DNA of 64,000 nucleotides, taken from Variovorax sp. OK212. GTDB taxonomy: Bacteria; Pseudomonadota; Gammaproteobacteria; Burkholderiales; Burkholderiaceae_C. Of this stretch, positions 26,712 to 36,330 are shown piece by piece (position 1 is the stretch's first letter; each line of letters opens with the position of its first letter). Where the stretch lies: contig NZ_FOLP01000001.1 of assembly GCF_900112425.1 (NCBI RefSeq), positions 720,082 through 784,081 on the forward strand. The letters run 5' to 3'. The notes under the pieces were generated by a model that saw only the letters and a program-made list of their open reading frames with translations, did not search any database and was not told where the DNA came from. The translations under genes and the position numbers were made by a program.

Positions 26712-27895
26712 CACGGCACCGTCACGTCCGGGCTGGAGCGCGCCTGCTGGCCGTTCACGCGCAGCACCACGCGGTACACGCCCGCGCCCACGGCGGCGGC
26801 CACGCCGAGCACCGTCAGGGTCCGTTGCCAGGGTGGCGCGGCCGGCGCGCCGGAGGCGATGACGGTGTCGAACTGCCGCACCGCGACGCCGTTGCGCAGC
26901 AGCGCGACGATCACGTCGTCGGCGTCGGTGCCCAGCAGGTTGCCGCTGAGCGTGAGGTCGCCGCCGGTCATGGCCGCGCCGGTGAGCGTGGGCAGCAGCC
27001 GCGCGGCCACCAGGTTGCTGGAGCGCGTGCGTGTCGGCGAAAGGCGCCGTCGCACGATCAGCGGATGCTCGCCGGCCGAGATGACGGTGCCGTCGGCCAC
27101 CGGCGTGACGGCGGGCGAGCCTTCGGCCCTGACCTGCATGCGGTCGGGCCGCCGGCCGGTGACGGTGAGCACCACGCCGTCGAGCACGGCTTCGAGGTCG
27201 CTGCCGTTGAGGTCGTCGCCGAACAGCGTGAAGCTGTCGCCGGCCTCGAAGGCGTCGGGCTCGACGCGGTCGAGCGAAGGCCCGAGCGTGGGCTGCACGT
27301 CGACCTGCACGCCCTCGCCGCCGATGATGGTGTTGGGCGTGGTCTCGTAGTTGACGCCCACCAGCAACGAGGACGCCGGGTCGGTGCCGGGCACGATCAT
27401 CACGGGGCGCATCTCGAACGCCACCGAGAGGCGGTAGCGCTCGTCGGTGCCCTGCATGATCTTGGAGAGCAGCTCCACGCCGGAGTCGTCGAAGCTGAGC
27501 TTGAGCGGCTCGGGGTTGTTCTCCAGCGCCTGTGCCACGGCGGGCGCGACGGCCGCGTCGAGCGCGAGAAAGTTGAGCTCGTGCAATGCGCCCAGGCCGC
27601 GGCCCAGCAGCTCGTGCGCGTCGGCGCTGTCGCTGTCCTCGACGCGGTCGAAGGCGGTCAGCAGGTACTTGAGCACCAGCCACAGCGGCGCGGGCTGGCC
27701 GGTGTGCAGCGCGTGGTTGCGCAGGTGCGGGTCGAACCCGGTCTCGTAGAGGAAGAGGTTGAGCTTGGCGTTGGCGTTGTTGCTGGCCGCGTCCTCGGGC
27801 TTGCCGATGCTCACGTCGAAGCCGCGCCGGATCAGGTGGTCCTGCAGCAGCCGCGTGACGGCACCGATGGCCCGGCCGGAGTCGACGAGTGCCAT
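26711..27895 (-). CDS. DUF4255 tail terminator protein (Afp16/Pvc16-like)
   Basis: 394 residues. The N-terminus (AIGAVTRLLQDHLIRRGFDVSIGKPEDAASNNANAKLNLFLYETGFDPHLRNHAL, then PLWLVLKYLLTAFDRVEDSDSADAHELLGRGLGALHELNFL) is the DUF4255 signature. Its members cap the sheath and tube and set their end. The C-terminal 200 residues look like two IPT/Ig-like beta domains (GDSFTLFGDDLNGSDLEAVLDG; GGDLTLSGNLLGTDADDVIVAL), an extension longer than the compact Afp16. Confidence 0.88.
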   Translation of the reverse strand: MALVDSGRAIGAVTRLLQDHLIRRGFDVSIGKPEDAASNNANAKLNLFLYETGFDPHLRNHALHTGQPAPLWLVLKYLLTAFDRVEDSDSADAHELLGRGLGALHELNFLALDAAVAPAVAQALENNPEPLKLSFDDSGVELLSKIMQGTDERYRLSVAFEMRPVMIVPGTDPASSLLVGVNYETTPNTIIGGEGVQVDVQPTLGPSLDRVEPDAFEAGDSFTLFGDDLNGSDLEAVLDGVVLTVTGRRPDRMQVRAEGSPAVTPVADGTVISAGEHPLIVRRRLSPTRTRSSNLVAARLLPTLTGAAMTGGDLTLSGNLLGTDADDVIVALLRNGVAVRQFDTVIASGAPAAPPWQRTLTVLGVAAAVGAGVYRVVLRVNGQQARSSPDVTVP

Positions 27896-27901
27896 GGCGC
27901 G

Positions 27902-28699
27902 TCAGAGCCGGTAGAGCGCGCGGCGCGAGAGGGCCGAGCGCGGGGTGGGGGTGCGCAGCGACGGCGCCGCGGCGGGCGGGCTGGGCGCGGGCGCGATGGC
28001 GGCGGGCGGCGGGGCGTCCACGTGCAGGTGGATGGCGCCGATGGTGACCTCGATGGGCTCTTCGCGCGCGGCGGGGGCTGCTCGCGTGCGGCGTTCCGCG
28101 TTGGGGCTGGCGGCGCTGCGGCGGTGGTTGGACGGGCCTTGTGGCACGGTGCCGCGGTCATCGTCGTCGTCGGCGGCGCCGCCGATGGCGCCCTCCGTCG
28201 AAGCGAAGGCTTCGACTTCCTGCGAGACCTCCTCGATGCCGGGCGCGAGAACCGGCAGCCGGACCACCGTGTCCTCGCCATCGACCGCCGAGGCGGTGCC
28301 CGCTTCGGCGTGCGCCCGCGGGTCCGATGCGACCCAGGCCAGGGCGGCCTGAACGGCGGTGTGCAGAAGGGGCGGCGAGAGGTCGACGACATCGGGTGTG
28401 GACGCTGCTGTGTCGCGCGTTGCAGGCAACGGCGAAGGCGCGCGAAGCTCGGGTTGCCGCGGCGCATGCGTGGAAGGCACCGAACCGCCCTCGGCCTGGC
28501 GAACCGGTGCGTTCGCCGGCTGCAGCCGAGCAGCCGCCGTGCCCGCGTCGGTGGCTTGCGCTTCACGCTCGACGTCGATCTCCATCAGATCGGCGCCAGC
28601 TTGGACAGACGGCTGCACCGCCGCCACACTCGCCGCGCCGGCCACCGGATGCCCCGCGGACCGCAGCAGCGCGCCGAAGTAGTTCGTGGTCGTGGTCAT
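27902..28699 (-). CDS. Hypothetical Pro/Ala-rich eCIS protein with conserved C-terminal IxVTIGxIxxxV motif
   Basis: 265 residues from the ATG at 28699. Mostly disordered and Ala/Pro-rich, with an acidic DDDDD stretch and a short conserved-looking segment IEVTIGAIHLHVDAP near residue 215. A similar IxVTIGxIxV strand occurs in small proteins encoded before the DUF4255 gene in other eCIS loci. Its start overlaps the stop of the zinc-ribbon protein by 4 bases and its stop is 6 bases before the DUF4255 start. Role unknown; no tape-measure-like long coiled coil is seen here. Confidence 0.65.
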   Translation of the reverse strand: MTTTTNYFGALLRSAGHPVAGAASVAAVQPSVQAGADLMEIDVEREAQATDAGTAAARLQPANAPVRQAEGGSVPSTHAPRQPELRAPSPLPATRDTAASTPDVVDLSPPLLHTAVQAALAWVASDPRAHAEAGTASAVDGEDTVVRLPVLAPGIEEVSQEVEAFASTEGAIGGAADDDDDRGTVPQGPSNHRRSAASPNAERRTRAAPAAREEPIEVTIGAIHLHVDAPPPAAIAPAPSPPAAAPSLRTPTPRSALSRRALYRL

Positions 28700-29475
28700 G
28701 GCAGTCCGCCTCCCGCGTCGTTGTCGATCAGCGCGATGTAACGCGCGCGCCGCCTCGGCGGCACGGCCAGCGCCTGTTCCTCGGTCCAGCCGTAGTGCGA
28801 GGCCAGCTGGTGCACGTCGAGCAGCAGCCCGCGCTGGCGCTGCGCGAGCCTGTGCAGCGCGAGCCCTTCGAGGTCCACCGGCAGTTCGTCTTCGGCCCCG
28901 CAGGCCGGGCAGGTGCTGGCCACGCTGAAGGCCACCAGCGGGTCGTGCGCGGCAATGGCTTCGGCCAGCGCGGCCGCGTCGCCGGGCTGCAGGTCGCCGT
29001 CCAGGCGCAGCGTGTCGATCACGGCGGCCACGGCGTCGGCGGTGCTCGCGTGCGGCTGGGTGCGCCAGTCGCGCAGGTCGTCGCCGGTGGGCAGGCGCAG
29101 GGTGGCGAAGCGGCCGCCGGGCAGGGCGATGCGCAGGTGTTCGCCGCGCGCATCGCGTTCGGCGGGCGCGCGCGCCATCAGTTCGGCGAGCGGCAGTTCG
29201 ACCTCGAAGCGCTCGCCGCAATCCGCCTGCACGCAGCGCAGCACCACGCCCAGCGTGTCGGTCTCTTCCGTCAGCGCCACCAGCCGCAGCAGCGCGCCGA
29301 TGCGCACGCCCACCGGGCGCGACCACCAGAACGCCGCATTGCTCTTGCCGCCGCAGCGGTCGAGCAGCGCCGTCACCAGCGCGGGCCGGTCGGCCTGCAG
29401 CAGGTCGACGTCCAGGGCGATGTCCAGGTCTTCGGCGCGTCCGAACGCCCGCAGCGAGATCGACGGTGTGGGCAT
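28696..29475 (-). CDS. Zinc-ribbon baseplate/chaperone protein fused to a DUF6760-like C-terminus
   Basis: 259 residues from the ATG at 29475. The first two-thirds resemble T4 gp26-like or tail-assembly proteins of eCIS loci, with Cys at VVLRCVQADCGERF and a CPACG knuckle (about residue 196). The C-terminal 50 residues (LLLDVHQLASHYGWTEEQALAVPPRRRARYIALI) follow the DUF6760 pattern: an aromatic-rich helix, W-[ST]-x-x-x-[IL], then Arg-rich R-x-R-Y. In many loci these are two neighbouring genes; here they are fused. It lies directly after the tube gene, where tail chaperones occur. Confidence 0.7.
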   Translation of the reverse strand: MPTPSISLRAFGRAEDLDIALDVDLLQADRPALVTALLDRCGGKSNAAFWWSRPVGVRIGALLRLVALTEETDTLGVVLRCVQADCGERFEVELPLAELMARAPAERDARGEHLRIALPGGRFATLRLPTGDDLRDWRTQPHASTADAVAAVIDTLRLDGDLQPGDAAALAEAIAAHDPLVAFSVASTCPACGAEDELPVDLEGLALHRLAQRQRGLLLDVHQLASHYGWTEEQALAVPPRRRARYIALIDNDAGGGLP

Positions 29476-29508
29476 GGCGTGGCGTCCATGGTGCAGCGGC
29501 ACGGGAGA

Positions 29509-30033
29509 TCAGCCCGCCGGTTGCGGCACCGCGCCGGTCTCGTCGGGTTCGGGCGAGTCGATGTCGCGCTCCCAGCCCTCGGTCTCCAGCTTCAGGTGCT
29601 CGATGGCGATGGCGTTGGCGTTCGAGTCGAGGTCGGGCACGGCGGTGTACTCGCTGACCCAGGCGCGGTAGATCTTGTAGCGCTTCACGGTCTGGCCGCG
29701 TTCGTTGTTCATGAGCAGCACCACGTCCTTGCGGAAGTTCTTCAGGTCCATGCCGGCGTCGGTGATGGGGTGGACCAGGTTGGCCCACTTCTCGAACTCC
29801 AGGTCGTGCGTGATGCCGCGCTCCAGCGTGATGGCGTCGTAGGTGGTGCGCCCGGGCGACTTGCGGTCGGTGCTGTTGTCGCCGCCCTCGCGGTGCTTGA
29901 CCACGTCGGTGGTGCGCTTGAGCGCGCCGACCTTGCTGATGCCCAGCACCACGCGGCCGTCCCACATGAGCTGGAACTTGAAGTTCTTGTAGGGGTCGAC
30001 GCGGTGGGCGTTGACGATGAAACCTTTGGGCAT
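29509..30033 (-). CDS. Inner tube protein (phage tail tube/Hcp-like, Afp1/Afp5-like)
   Basis: 174 residues. DPYKNFKFQLMWDGRVVLGISKVGALKRTTDVVKHREGG...TYDAITLERGITHDLEFEKWAN is the standard signature of contractile-tail tube proteins (gp19/TIGR02241-like). RYKIYRAWVSEYTAVPDLDSNANAIAIEHLKLETEGWERD completes it. It stacks in hexameric rings to form the inner tube. A clear AAGGGAG Shine-Dalgarno precedes the ATG. Only one tube gene is seen, whereas Afp has two (Afp1 and Afp5). Confidence 0.93.
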   Translation of the reverse strand: MPKGFIVNAHRVDPYKNFKFQLMWDGRVVLGISKVGALKRTTDVVKHREGGDNSTDRKSPGRTTYDAITLERGITHDLEFEKWANLVHPITDAGMDLKNFRKDVVLLMNNERGQTVKRYKIYRAWVSEYTAVPDLDSNANAIAIEHLKLETEGWERDIDSPEPDETGAVPQPAG

Positions 30034-30054
30034 GTTCAGCTCCCTTCAGTTGGA

Positions 30055-31950
30055 TCAGGACAGGTCGCCGATGACTTGCTGGATCGTGATGACCACGAAC
30101 TCGGCCGGCTTCAACGGGGCGAAGCCCACCTCGATGTTCACGATGCCGAGGTTGCGGTCGGCCTGCGTGGTGGTCTCCTTGTCGCACTTGACGAAGTAGG
30201 CCTCCTGCGGCGTCGAGCCCTGGAAGGCGCCCTGGCGGAACAGGCCGTTCATGAACACGCCCAGGTTCAGCCGGATCTGCGCCCACAGAGGCTCGTCGTT
30301 GGGCTCGAACACCACCCACTGCGTGCCGCGGTACAGGCTCTCCTCCAGGAAGAGCGCGAGACGGCGGATGGGCACGTACTTGTACTCGTCGGCCTGCGCG
30401 TCGGCGCCGCGCGTGGTGCGCGCGCCCCAGACCACGCGGCCGTACGCCGGGAAGCTGCGCAGCACGTTGATGCCGTGCGGGTTGAGGTTGCCGTTCTCCA
30501 GGTCGCTCACGGGCAGGCCCAGGTCGATCACGCCGTTGAGCGTAGCGTCGGTGCCGGCCGGCGCCTTCCACACGCCGCGCGTGGCGTCGGTGCGCGCGTA
30601 CACGCCGGCCAGCGTGCCCGAGGGCGGCATGGCGCGCGGGCGCAGGCCGTCCAGCGGATCGACGATGCGCACCGGCGGAAAGTACACGGCCGCGTTGCGT
30701 GTCTGCGTGACGCCGTTGGCCCAGGCGGCGATGTTGGCGAGCGTCTTGCCCGAGGGCGCATCGAGGATGTAGAAGGCGCGCCGGTTCTCGCACAGGTCGG
30801 CCGCCGAGGCGATGACGGCGGCGGCCTGCGCGTCGGTCATGTCGAAGGTCTCGGGGATCACCAGCAGGTTGAACAGGTCGGTGTCGAGCAGCGCCTGCAT
30901 GCCGGTCTTGGCGAGCGGGCTGCCGACGAGCTCGACCGCGCCGGCGCGCACCCCGTCCACACCGGGCGTGCCGGGCGCGGGCAGCGGCGCGGCCACCACG
31001 GCGGGCCGGTGTTCGGCGCTGCCCGTGAACTCGCGCCCGCCGTTGGCCAGCCCCAGCCCGAGCAGCGCGGCCAGCCCGCCGAAGGCACCGCCGCCGATGG
31101 TGACGGCCGACGACTCGCCCGCGGCGGCCGAGGCCAGCCTCAGGTGGTCGGTGCCCGCCGTGCCGTCGGCGCCGGTTTCGGATGCCGCGAGGCCCACCAC
31201 ACCCGCGGCCGTGATGGCGGCGGTGACGGCCGCGATCACGGCGGCCAGGTCGGCGAAGGGGCCCGCGCCCACGGCCAGCGTGAAGGGCGTGGTGCCGTCG
31301 AGCACGCCGGTGATGGTGCGCGCGGCGGGGTTGATGGGCCAGGCCAGCGTCGCGCTGTCGGTGCCGACCGCGAAGCCGGTGTCGGCGAACACGAGCGCAC
31401 GTCGAGCGAGCGTGACGGCGGCCGAGGCGCCGTTGACCACCGACACCGCGTACTGCGGCGAGTTGGCGTCGAGGTTGAGGTTGCGGTGCGTCTCCAGCGT
31501 CTGCAGGGTCACGCCGTCGCTGCCGAGTTGCTGCACCACGAGGTTGAACTCGGCATCGGGGTTGCGCACGGCGGTGCGGTCGATGGCGATGCGCAGGCTG
31601 TTGGCCCAGCTGCCGGGACTGGCCGCGGTGACGTCGAGCACCGGCGCGGGCGTGTCGTCGCTCAGCACGAAGGCGGCGCTCGCGAAGCCGCTGGCCACGC
31701 GCACGACCAGTGCCTGGCTGCCGCCGTTGGCATAGAACTGCCGCACCGCGTACGACAGCGGGCTGTCGTGGTCGAGGCCGCCGTAGCCGCGCTCGAAGTC
31801 GGAGAAGCTCGTGATCGCCACGGCCTTGTCGGGCACGCCCTTGCGGGTGTAGCCGACGAAGGCGGCGATCGAGGTGGCGACACCTGTGATGGTGCGCACG
31901 CCGCTCGCGCGCTCCTGGATGTAGACGCCGGGATATGTCACCTGGACCAT
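30055..31950 (-). CDS. Contractile sheath protein (Afp2-4-like, single large copy)
   Basis: 631 residues from the ATG at 31950 with AAGGGA five bases upstream. The N-terminus (TYPGVYIQERASGVRTITGVATSIAAFVGYTRKGVPDKAVAITSFSDFERGYGG...LSYAVRQFYANGGSQALVVRV) and C-terminus (FLEESLYRGTQWVVFEPNDEPLWAQIRLNLGVFMNGLFRQGAFQGSTPQEAYFVKCD) are unmistakable sheath signatures. Residues about 100-330 are an Ala/Thr/Gly-rich insertion, so the protein is larger than many eCIS sheaths and probably displays an extra surface domain. First gene of the operon, downstream of the sigma-54 promoter. No second sheath gene is present. Confidence 0.95.
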   Translation of the reverse strand: MVQVTYPGVYIQERASGVRTITGVATSIAAFVGYTRKGVPDKAVAITSFSDFERGYGGLDHDSPLSYAVRQFYANGGSQALVVRVASGFASAAFVLSDDTPAPVLDVTAASPGSWANSLRIAIDRTAVRNPDAEFNLVVQQLGSDGVTLQTLETHRNLNLDANSPQYAVSVVNGASAAVTLARRALVFADTGFAVGTDSATLAWPINPAARTITGVLDGTTPFTLAVGAGPFADLAAVIAAVTAAITAAGVVGLAASETGADGTAGTDHLRLASAAAGESSAVTIGGGAFGGLAALLGLGLANGGREFTGSAEHRPAVVAAPLPAPGTPGVDGVRAGAVELVGSPLAKTGMQALLDTDLFNLLVIPETFDMTDAQAAAVIASAADLCENRRAFYILDAPSGKTLANIAAWANGVTQTRNAAVYFPPVRIVDPLDGLRPRAMPPSGTLAGVYARTDATRGVWKAPAGTDATLNGVIDLGLPVSDLENGNLNPHGINVLRSFPAYGRVVWGARTTRGADAQADEYKYVPIRRLALFLEESLYRGTQWVVFEPNDEPLWAQIRLNLGVFMNGLFRQGAFQGSTPQEAYFVKCDKETTTQADRNLGIVNIEVGFAPLKPAEFVVITIQQVIGDLS

Positions 31951-32016
31951 AGCGTTCCCTTCGCTCGTGTGGACGGTCAAAGCGCCGGACGGGCCGGTGC
32001 GCATCCCTGCACAGGG

Positions 32017-32032
32017 TGCAATCGCTGTGCCA
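32017..32032 (-). promoter_or_regulatory. Sigma-54 (-24/-12) promoter of the eCIS operon
   Basis: On the minus strand the 16 bases read TGGCACAGCGATTGCA, a full match to the sigma-54 consensus TGGCACR-N4-TTGCW with GG and GC separated by exactly 10 bases. Transcription would begin near 32006, giving a 5' leader of about 56 bases before the sheath ATG at 31950. It lies in the 336-base divergent gap shared with the GspE-like gene. Nothing else in the gap apart from the inverted repeat at 32120-32167 stands out. Confidence 0.85.
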
Positions 32033-32119
32033 CCGCGCGCCCGTGCGGCGCGCCGGCGCTAAGTGCTTGTCGCGCATGGGAAAGGACGGGCAAACGCGAT
32101 GGCGCGGGGTGTGGCGGGC

Positions 32120-32167
32120 GTGTCACGCGCGACCCGGTTTCAGGGGCCGGGGCGGGTCGAATGACAC
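32120..32167. promoter_or_regulatory. Inverted repeat, candidate upstream activating sequence for the eCIS promoter
   Basis: Left arm 32120-32136 begins GTGTCA and ends CGACCCG; right arm 32153-32167 is CGGGTCGAATGACAC. The outer GTGTCA/TGACAC and inner CGACCCG/CGGGTCG pair fully, with small offsets between. Its centre lies about 110 bases upstream of the -24 element, the usual distance for a sigma-54 activator site. It could alternatively act on the divergent GspE-like gene. Confidence 0.45.
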
Positions 32168-32286
32168 CCGGTGGGCTTGCCGATCGCGCGCAAACCATCC
32201 AGACTCGGCGCACCTCGCCCGCAGGCGCGCGCATCCTTGTTGCCGACGCGGTGGCCGAGTCCTGATTTCTTAATTCTTTCCGGTTC

Positions 32287-34089
<1,803 letters not shown>

Positions 34090-34232
34090 TCCCTTCGTCT
34101 CCTGCCCATTGCCCGTTGGGACCCTTGAGTTCTTTCGGGTTATCCCTAGGCCCCCGGTTAGTGGAATCCACATCAGGCTGACCGGAAGCTGACTCGACAA
34201 TCCCGCATCGAAATTGTTCGAGGAGACTGTTC

Positions 34233-34721
34233 GTGAAGATCAAGAGTCAGAAAGACTTTTTCTCGGGTCTGATGTTCACGGTGGTGGGTGTGGCGTTCGC
34301 ATGGGGCGCCACCACCTACACCGTGGGCTCGGGTGCCCGAATGGGACCGGGTTATTTCCCGTTGATGCTCGGCATCCTGATGGCCGTCATCGGCCTGGGG
34401 ATCATGTTCACCGGCCTGACCGTTGAAACCACCGACGGCGAAAAGATCGGCAAGTGGGCCTGGAAGCAGGTCGTCTACATCCTGGGCGCCAATCTCGCGT
34501 TCGGCGTCCTGCTCGGCGGCCTGCCGAGCCTGGGTGTGCCGGCGATGGGAATGATCATCGCCATCTACGCGCTCGTGATCATCTCGAGCCTGGCCGGCAA
34601 CGAGTTCGACCTGAAGAAGGTCATCGCGCTCGCAACCGTCCTGGCCGTGGGCAGCTACGTGGCATTCATCTGGGCGCTGAAGCTCCAGATCCAGGTCTGG
34701 CCGACCTTCATCACCGGTTGA
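34233..34721 (+). CDS. tctB: Tripartite tricarboxylate transporter small membrane subunit TctB
   Basis: 162 residues from a GTG start with GAGGAG eight bases upstream. Four hydrophobic helices are visible: FFSGLMFTVVGVAFAWGA, YFPLMLGILMAVIGLGIMF, VVYILGANLAFGVLLGG and a C-terminal pair. The MGPGYFPLMLG motif is characteristic of TctB. Together with TctA it forms the membrane part of a secondary, binding-protein-dependent carboxylate importer. Nineteen bases separate it from tctA. The periplasmic receptor gene is not adjacent but lies beyond the LysR gene. Confidence 0.92.
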   Translation: MKIKSQKDFFSGLMFTVVGVAFAWGATTYTVGSGARMGPGYFPLMLGILMAVIGLGIMFTGLTVETTDGEKIGKWAWKQVVYILGANLAFGVLLGGLPSLGVPAMGMIIAIYALVIISSLAGNEFDLKKVIALATVLAVGSYVAFIWALKLQIQVWPTFITG

Positions 34722-34740
34722 GAAACAAGCGACTCACATC

Positions 34741-36252
34741 ATGGAATTGTTTGAACACCTCTCGATGGGTTTTGGCGTTGCCTTTACCTTCACCAACCTG
34801 CTGTACTGCCTGGTCGGCTGCATTCTGGGCACGCTGATCGGCGTGCTGCCGGGCATCGGCCCGGTCGCGACCATCGCGATGCTGCTGCCCGCCACGTACG
34901 CGCTGCCGCCCGTGTCGGCGCTGATCATGCTCGCCGGCATCTACTACGGCGCACAGTACGGCGGCTCCACCACCGCGATTCTTGTGAACCTGCCCGGCGA
35001 GTCTTCGTCGGTGGTGACCGTGATCGACGGCTACCAGATGGCGCGCAAGGGCCGTGCGGGTCCGGCACTCGCCGCTGCCGGGCTGGGTTCGTTCTTCGCT
35101 GGTTGCGTGGGCACGCTGATCCTGGCCGCCTTCGCACCGCCGCTGACCGAGCTGGCCTTCAAGTTCGGCCCCGCAGAGTACTTCTCGCTGATGATCCTGG
35201 GCCTGATCGGCGCCGTGGTTCTGGCTTCGGGCTCGCTGCTCAAGGCCATCGCGATGATCGTGCTGGGCCTGCTGATGGGCCTGGTCGGTACCGACGTGAA
35301 TTCGGGCGTGGCGCGCTACAGCTTCGACATTCCCGAGCTGACCGACGGCATCGGCTTCGTGGCCATCGCCATGGGCGTGTTCGGCTACGGCGAAATCATT
35401 GCCAACCTCTCGCGTCCGGACGACGAGCGCGAAGTGTTCACCGCCAAGGTCTCGGGCCTGTTCCCGACCAAGGAAGACTTCAAGCGCATGACGCCTGCAG
35501 TCCTGCGTGGCACGGCGCTGGGTTCGGCCCTGGGCATCCTGCCCGGTGGCGGCGCGTTGCTGGCAGCTTTCGCGGCCTACACGATCGAGAAGAAGACCAA
35601 GCTGAAGCCGGGCGAAGTGCCCTTCGGCAAGGGCAACATCCGCGGCGTGGCGGCTCCCGAGTCGGCCAACAACGCCGGCGCGCAGACCTCCTTCATCCCG
35701 CTGCTGACGCTGGGCATTCCGCCCAACGCCGTGATGGCGCTGATGGTGGGTGCCATGACGATCCACAACATCCAGCCCGGCCCGCAGGTGATGACCAGCA
35801 ACCCGGAACTGTTCTGGGGCCTGATCGCCTCGATGTGGATCGGCAACGCGATGCTGATCATCCTGAACCTGCCGCTGATCGGCATGTGGATCAAGCTGCT
35901 GTCGGTGCCGTACAAGTACCTGTTCCCCGCCATCGTGCTGTTCTGCGCGATCGGCGTGTACTCGACCAACAACAACACCTTCGACATCTGGATGGTGGGC
36001 ATCTTCGGTCTGGTGGGCTACACCTTCTTCAAGCTCGGTTGCGAACCCGCCCCCTTGCTGCTGGGCTTCATCCTGGGCCCGATGATGGAAGAGAACCTGC
36101 GCCGTTCGCTGCTGCTGTCGCGTGGCGACTGGAGCGTGTTCGTGACGCGCCCGATCTCGGCAAGCCTGCTGGCCGCGGCTGCACTGCTGCTGATCATCGT
36201 GCTGCTGCCGGCCGTGAAGTCGAAGCGCGAAGAGGCCTTCGTCGAGGAGTGA
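34741..36252 (+). CDS. tctA: Tripartite tricarboxylate transporter large membrane subunit TctA
   Basis: 503 residues with about 11-12 membrane helices. Family signatures: GTLIGVLPGIGPVATIAMLLP, YYGAQYGGSTTAILVNLPGESSSVVTVIDGYQMARKGRAGPALAAAGLGSFFAG, and GAQTSFIPLLTLGIPPNAVMALMVGAM. It is the main translocating subunit of the TTT importer. Substrate cannot be read from the sequence. A strong bidirectional terminator follows, separating it from the convergent LysR gene. Confidence 0.95.
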   Translation: MELFEHLSMGFGVAFTFTNLLYCLVGCILGTLIGVLPGIGPVATIAMLLPATYALPPVSALIMLAGIYYGAQYGGSTTAILVNLPGESSSVVTVIDGYQMARKGRAGPALAAAGLGSFFAGCVGTLILAAFAPPLTELAFKFGPAEYFSLMILGLIGAVVLASGSLLKAIAMIVLGLLMGLVGTDVNSGVARYSFDIPELTDGIGFVAIAMGVFGYGEIIANLSRPDDEREVFTAKVSGLFPTKEDFKRMTPAVLRGTALGSALGILPGGGALLAAFAAYTIEKKTKLKPGEVPFGKGNIRGVAAPESANNAGAQTSFIPLLTLGIPPNAVMALMVGAMTIHNIQPGPQVMTSNPELFWGLIASMWIGNAMLIILNLPLIGMWIKLLSVPYKYLFPAIVLFCAIGVYSTNNNTFDIWMVGIFGLVGYTFFKLGCEPAPLLLGFILGPMMEENLRRSLLLSRGDWSVFVTRPISASLLAAAALLLIIVLLPAVKSKREEAFVEE

Positions 36253-36275
36253 TCCGAGCCTCGGGCTCTTCAGTG

Positions 36276-36303
36276 AAAACGGCGCCTTCGGGCGCCGTTT
36301 TTG
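36276..36303. terminator. Bidirectional rho-independent terminator between tctA and the LysR gene
   Basis: A perfect 11-base stem (AAAACGGCGCC / GGCGCCGTTTT) with a TTCG tetraloop at 36287-36290. T runs in both directions let it serve tctBA on the plus strand and the LysR gene on the minus strand. Confidence 0.92.
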
Positions 36304-36330
36304 TTTGCGAACGGCGCACGCACGGCCAAC

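Noticed and set aside
3625..31950. Prophage or R-type tailocin
   Set aside because: No integrase, terminase, portal, capsid, holin or lysis genes. The AAA+ ATPase, DUF4255 and DUF4157 proteins are typical of eCIS rather than tailocins.
3625..31950. Type VI secretion system
   Set aside because: No TssJ, TssL, TssM membrane complex, no ClpV and no TssB/TssC pair; the sheath is a single Afp/T4-like chain.
28141..32265. A 1374-residue plus-strand open frame across the sheath, tube and zinc-ribbon genes
   Set aside because: Shadow of the minus-strand eCIS genes, whose products are recognisable; composition unlike a real protein.
32240..32268. Sigma-70 promoter for the GspE-like gene (TTGCCG - 17 - TGATTT)
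   Set aside because: The -10 match is poor and no ribosome binding site is evident; too weak to list as a feature.
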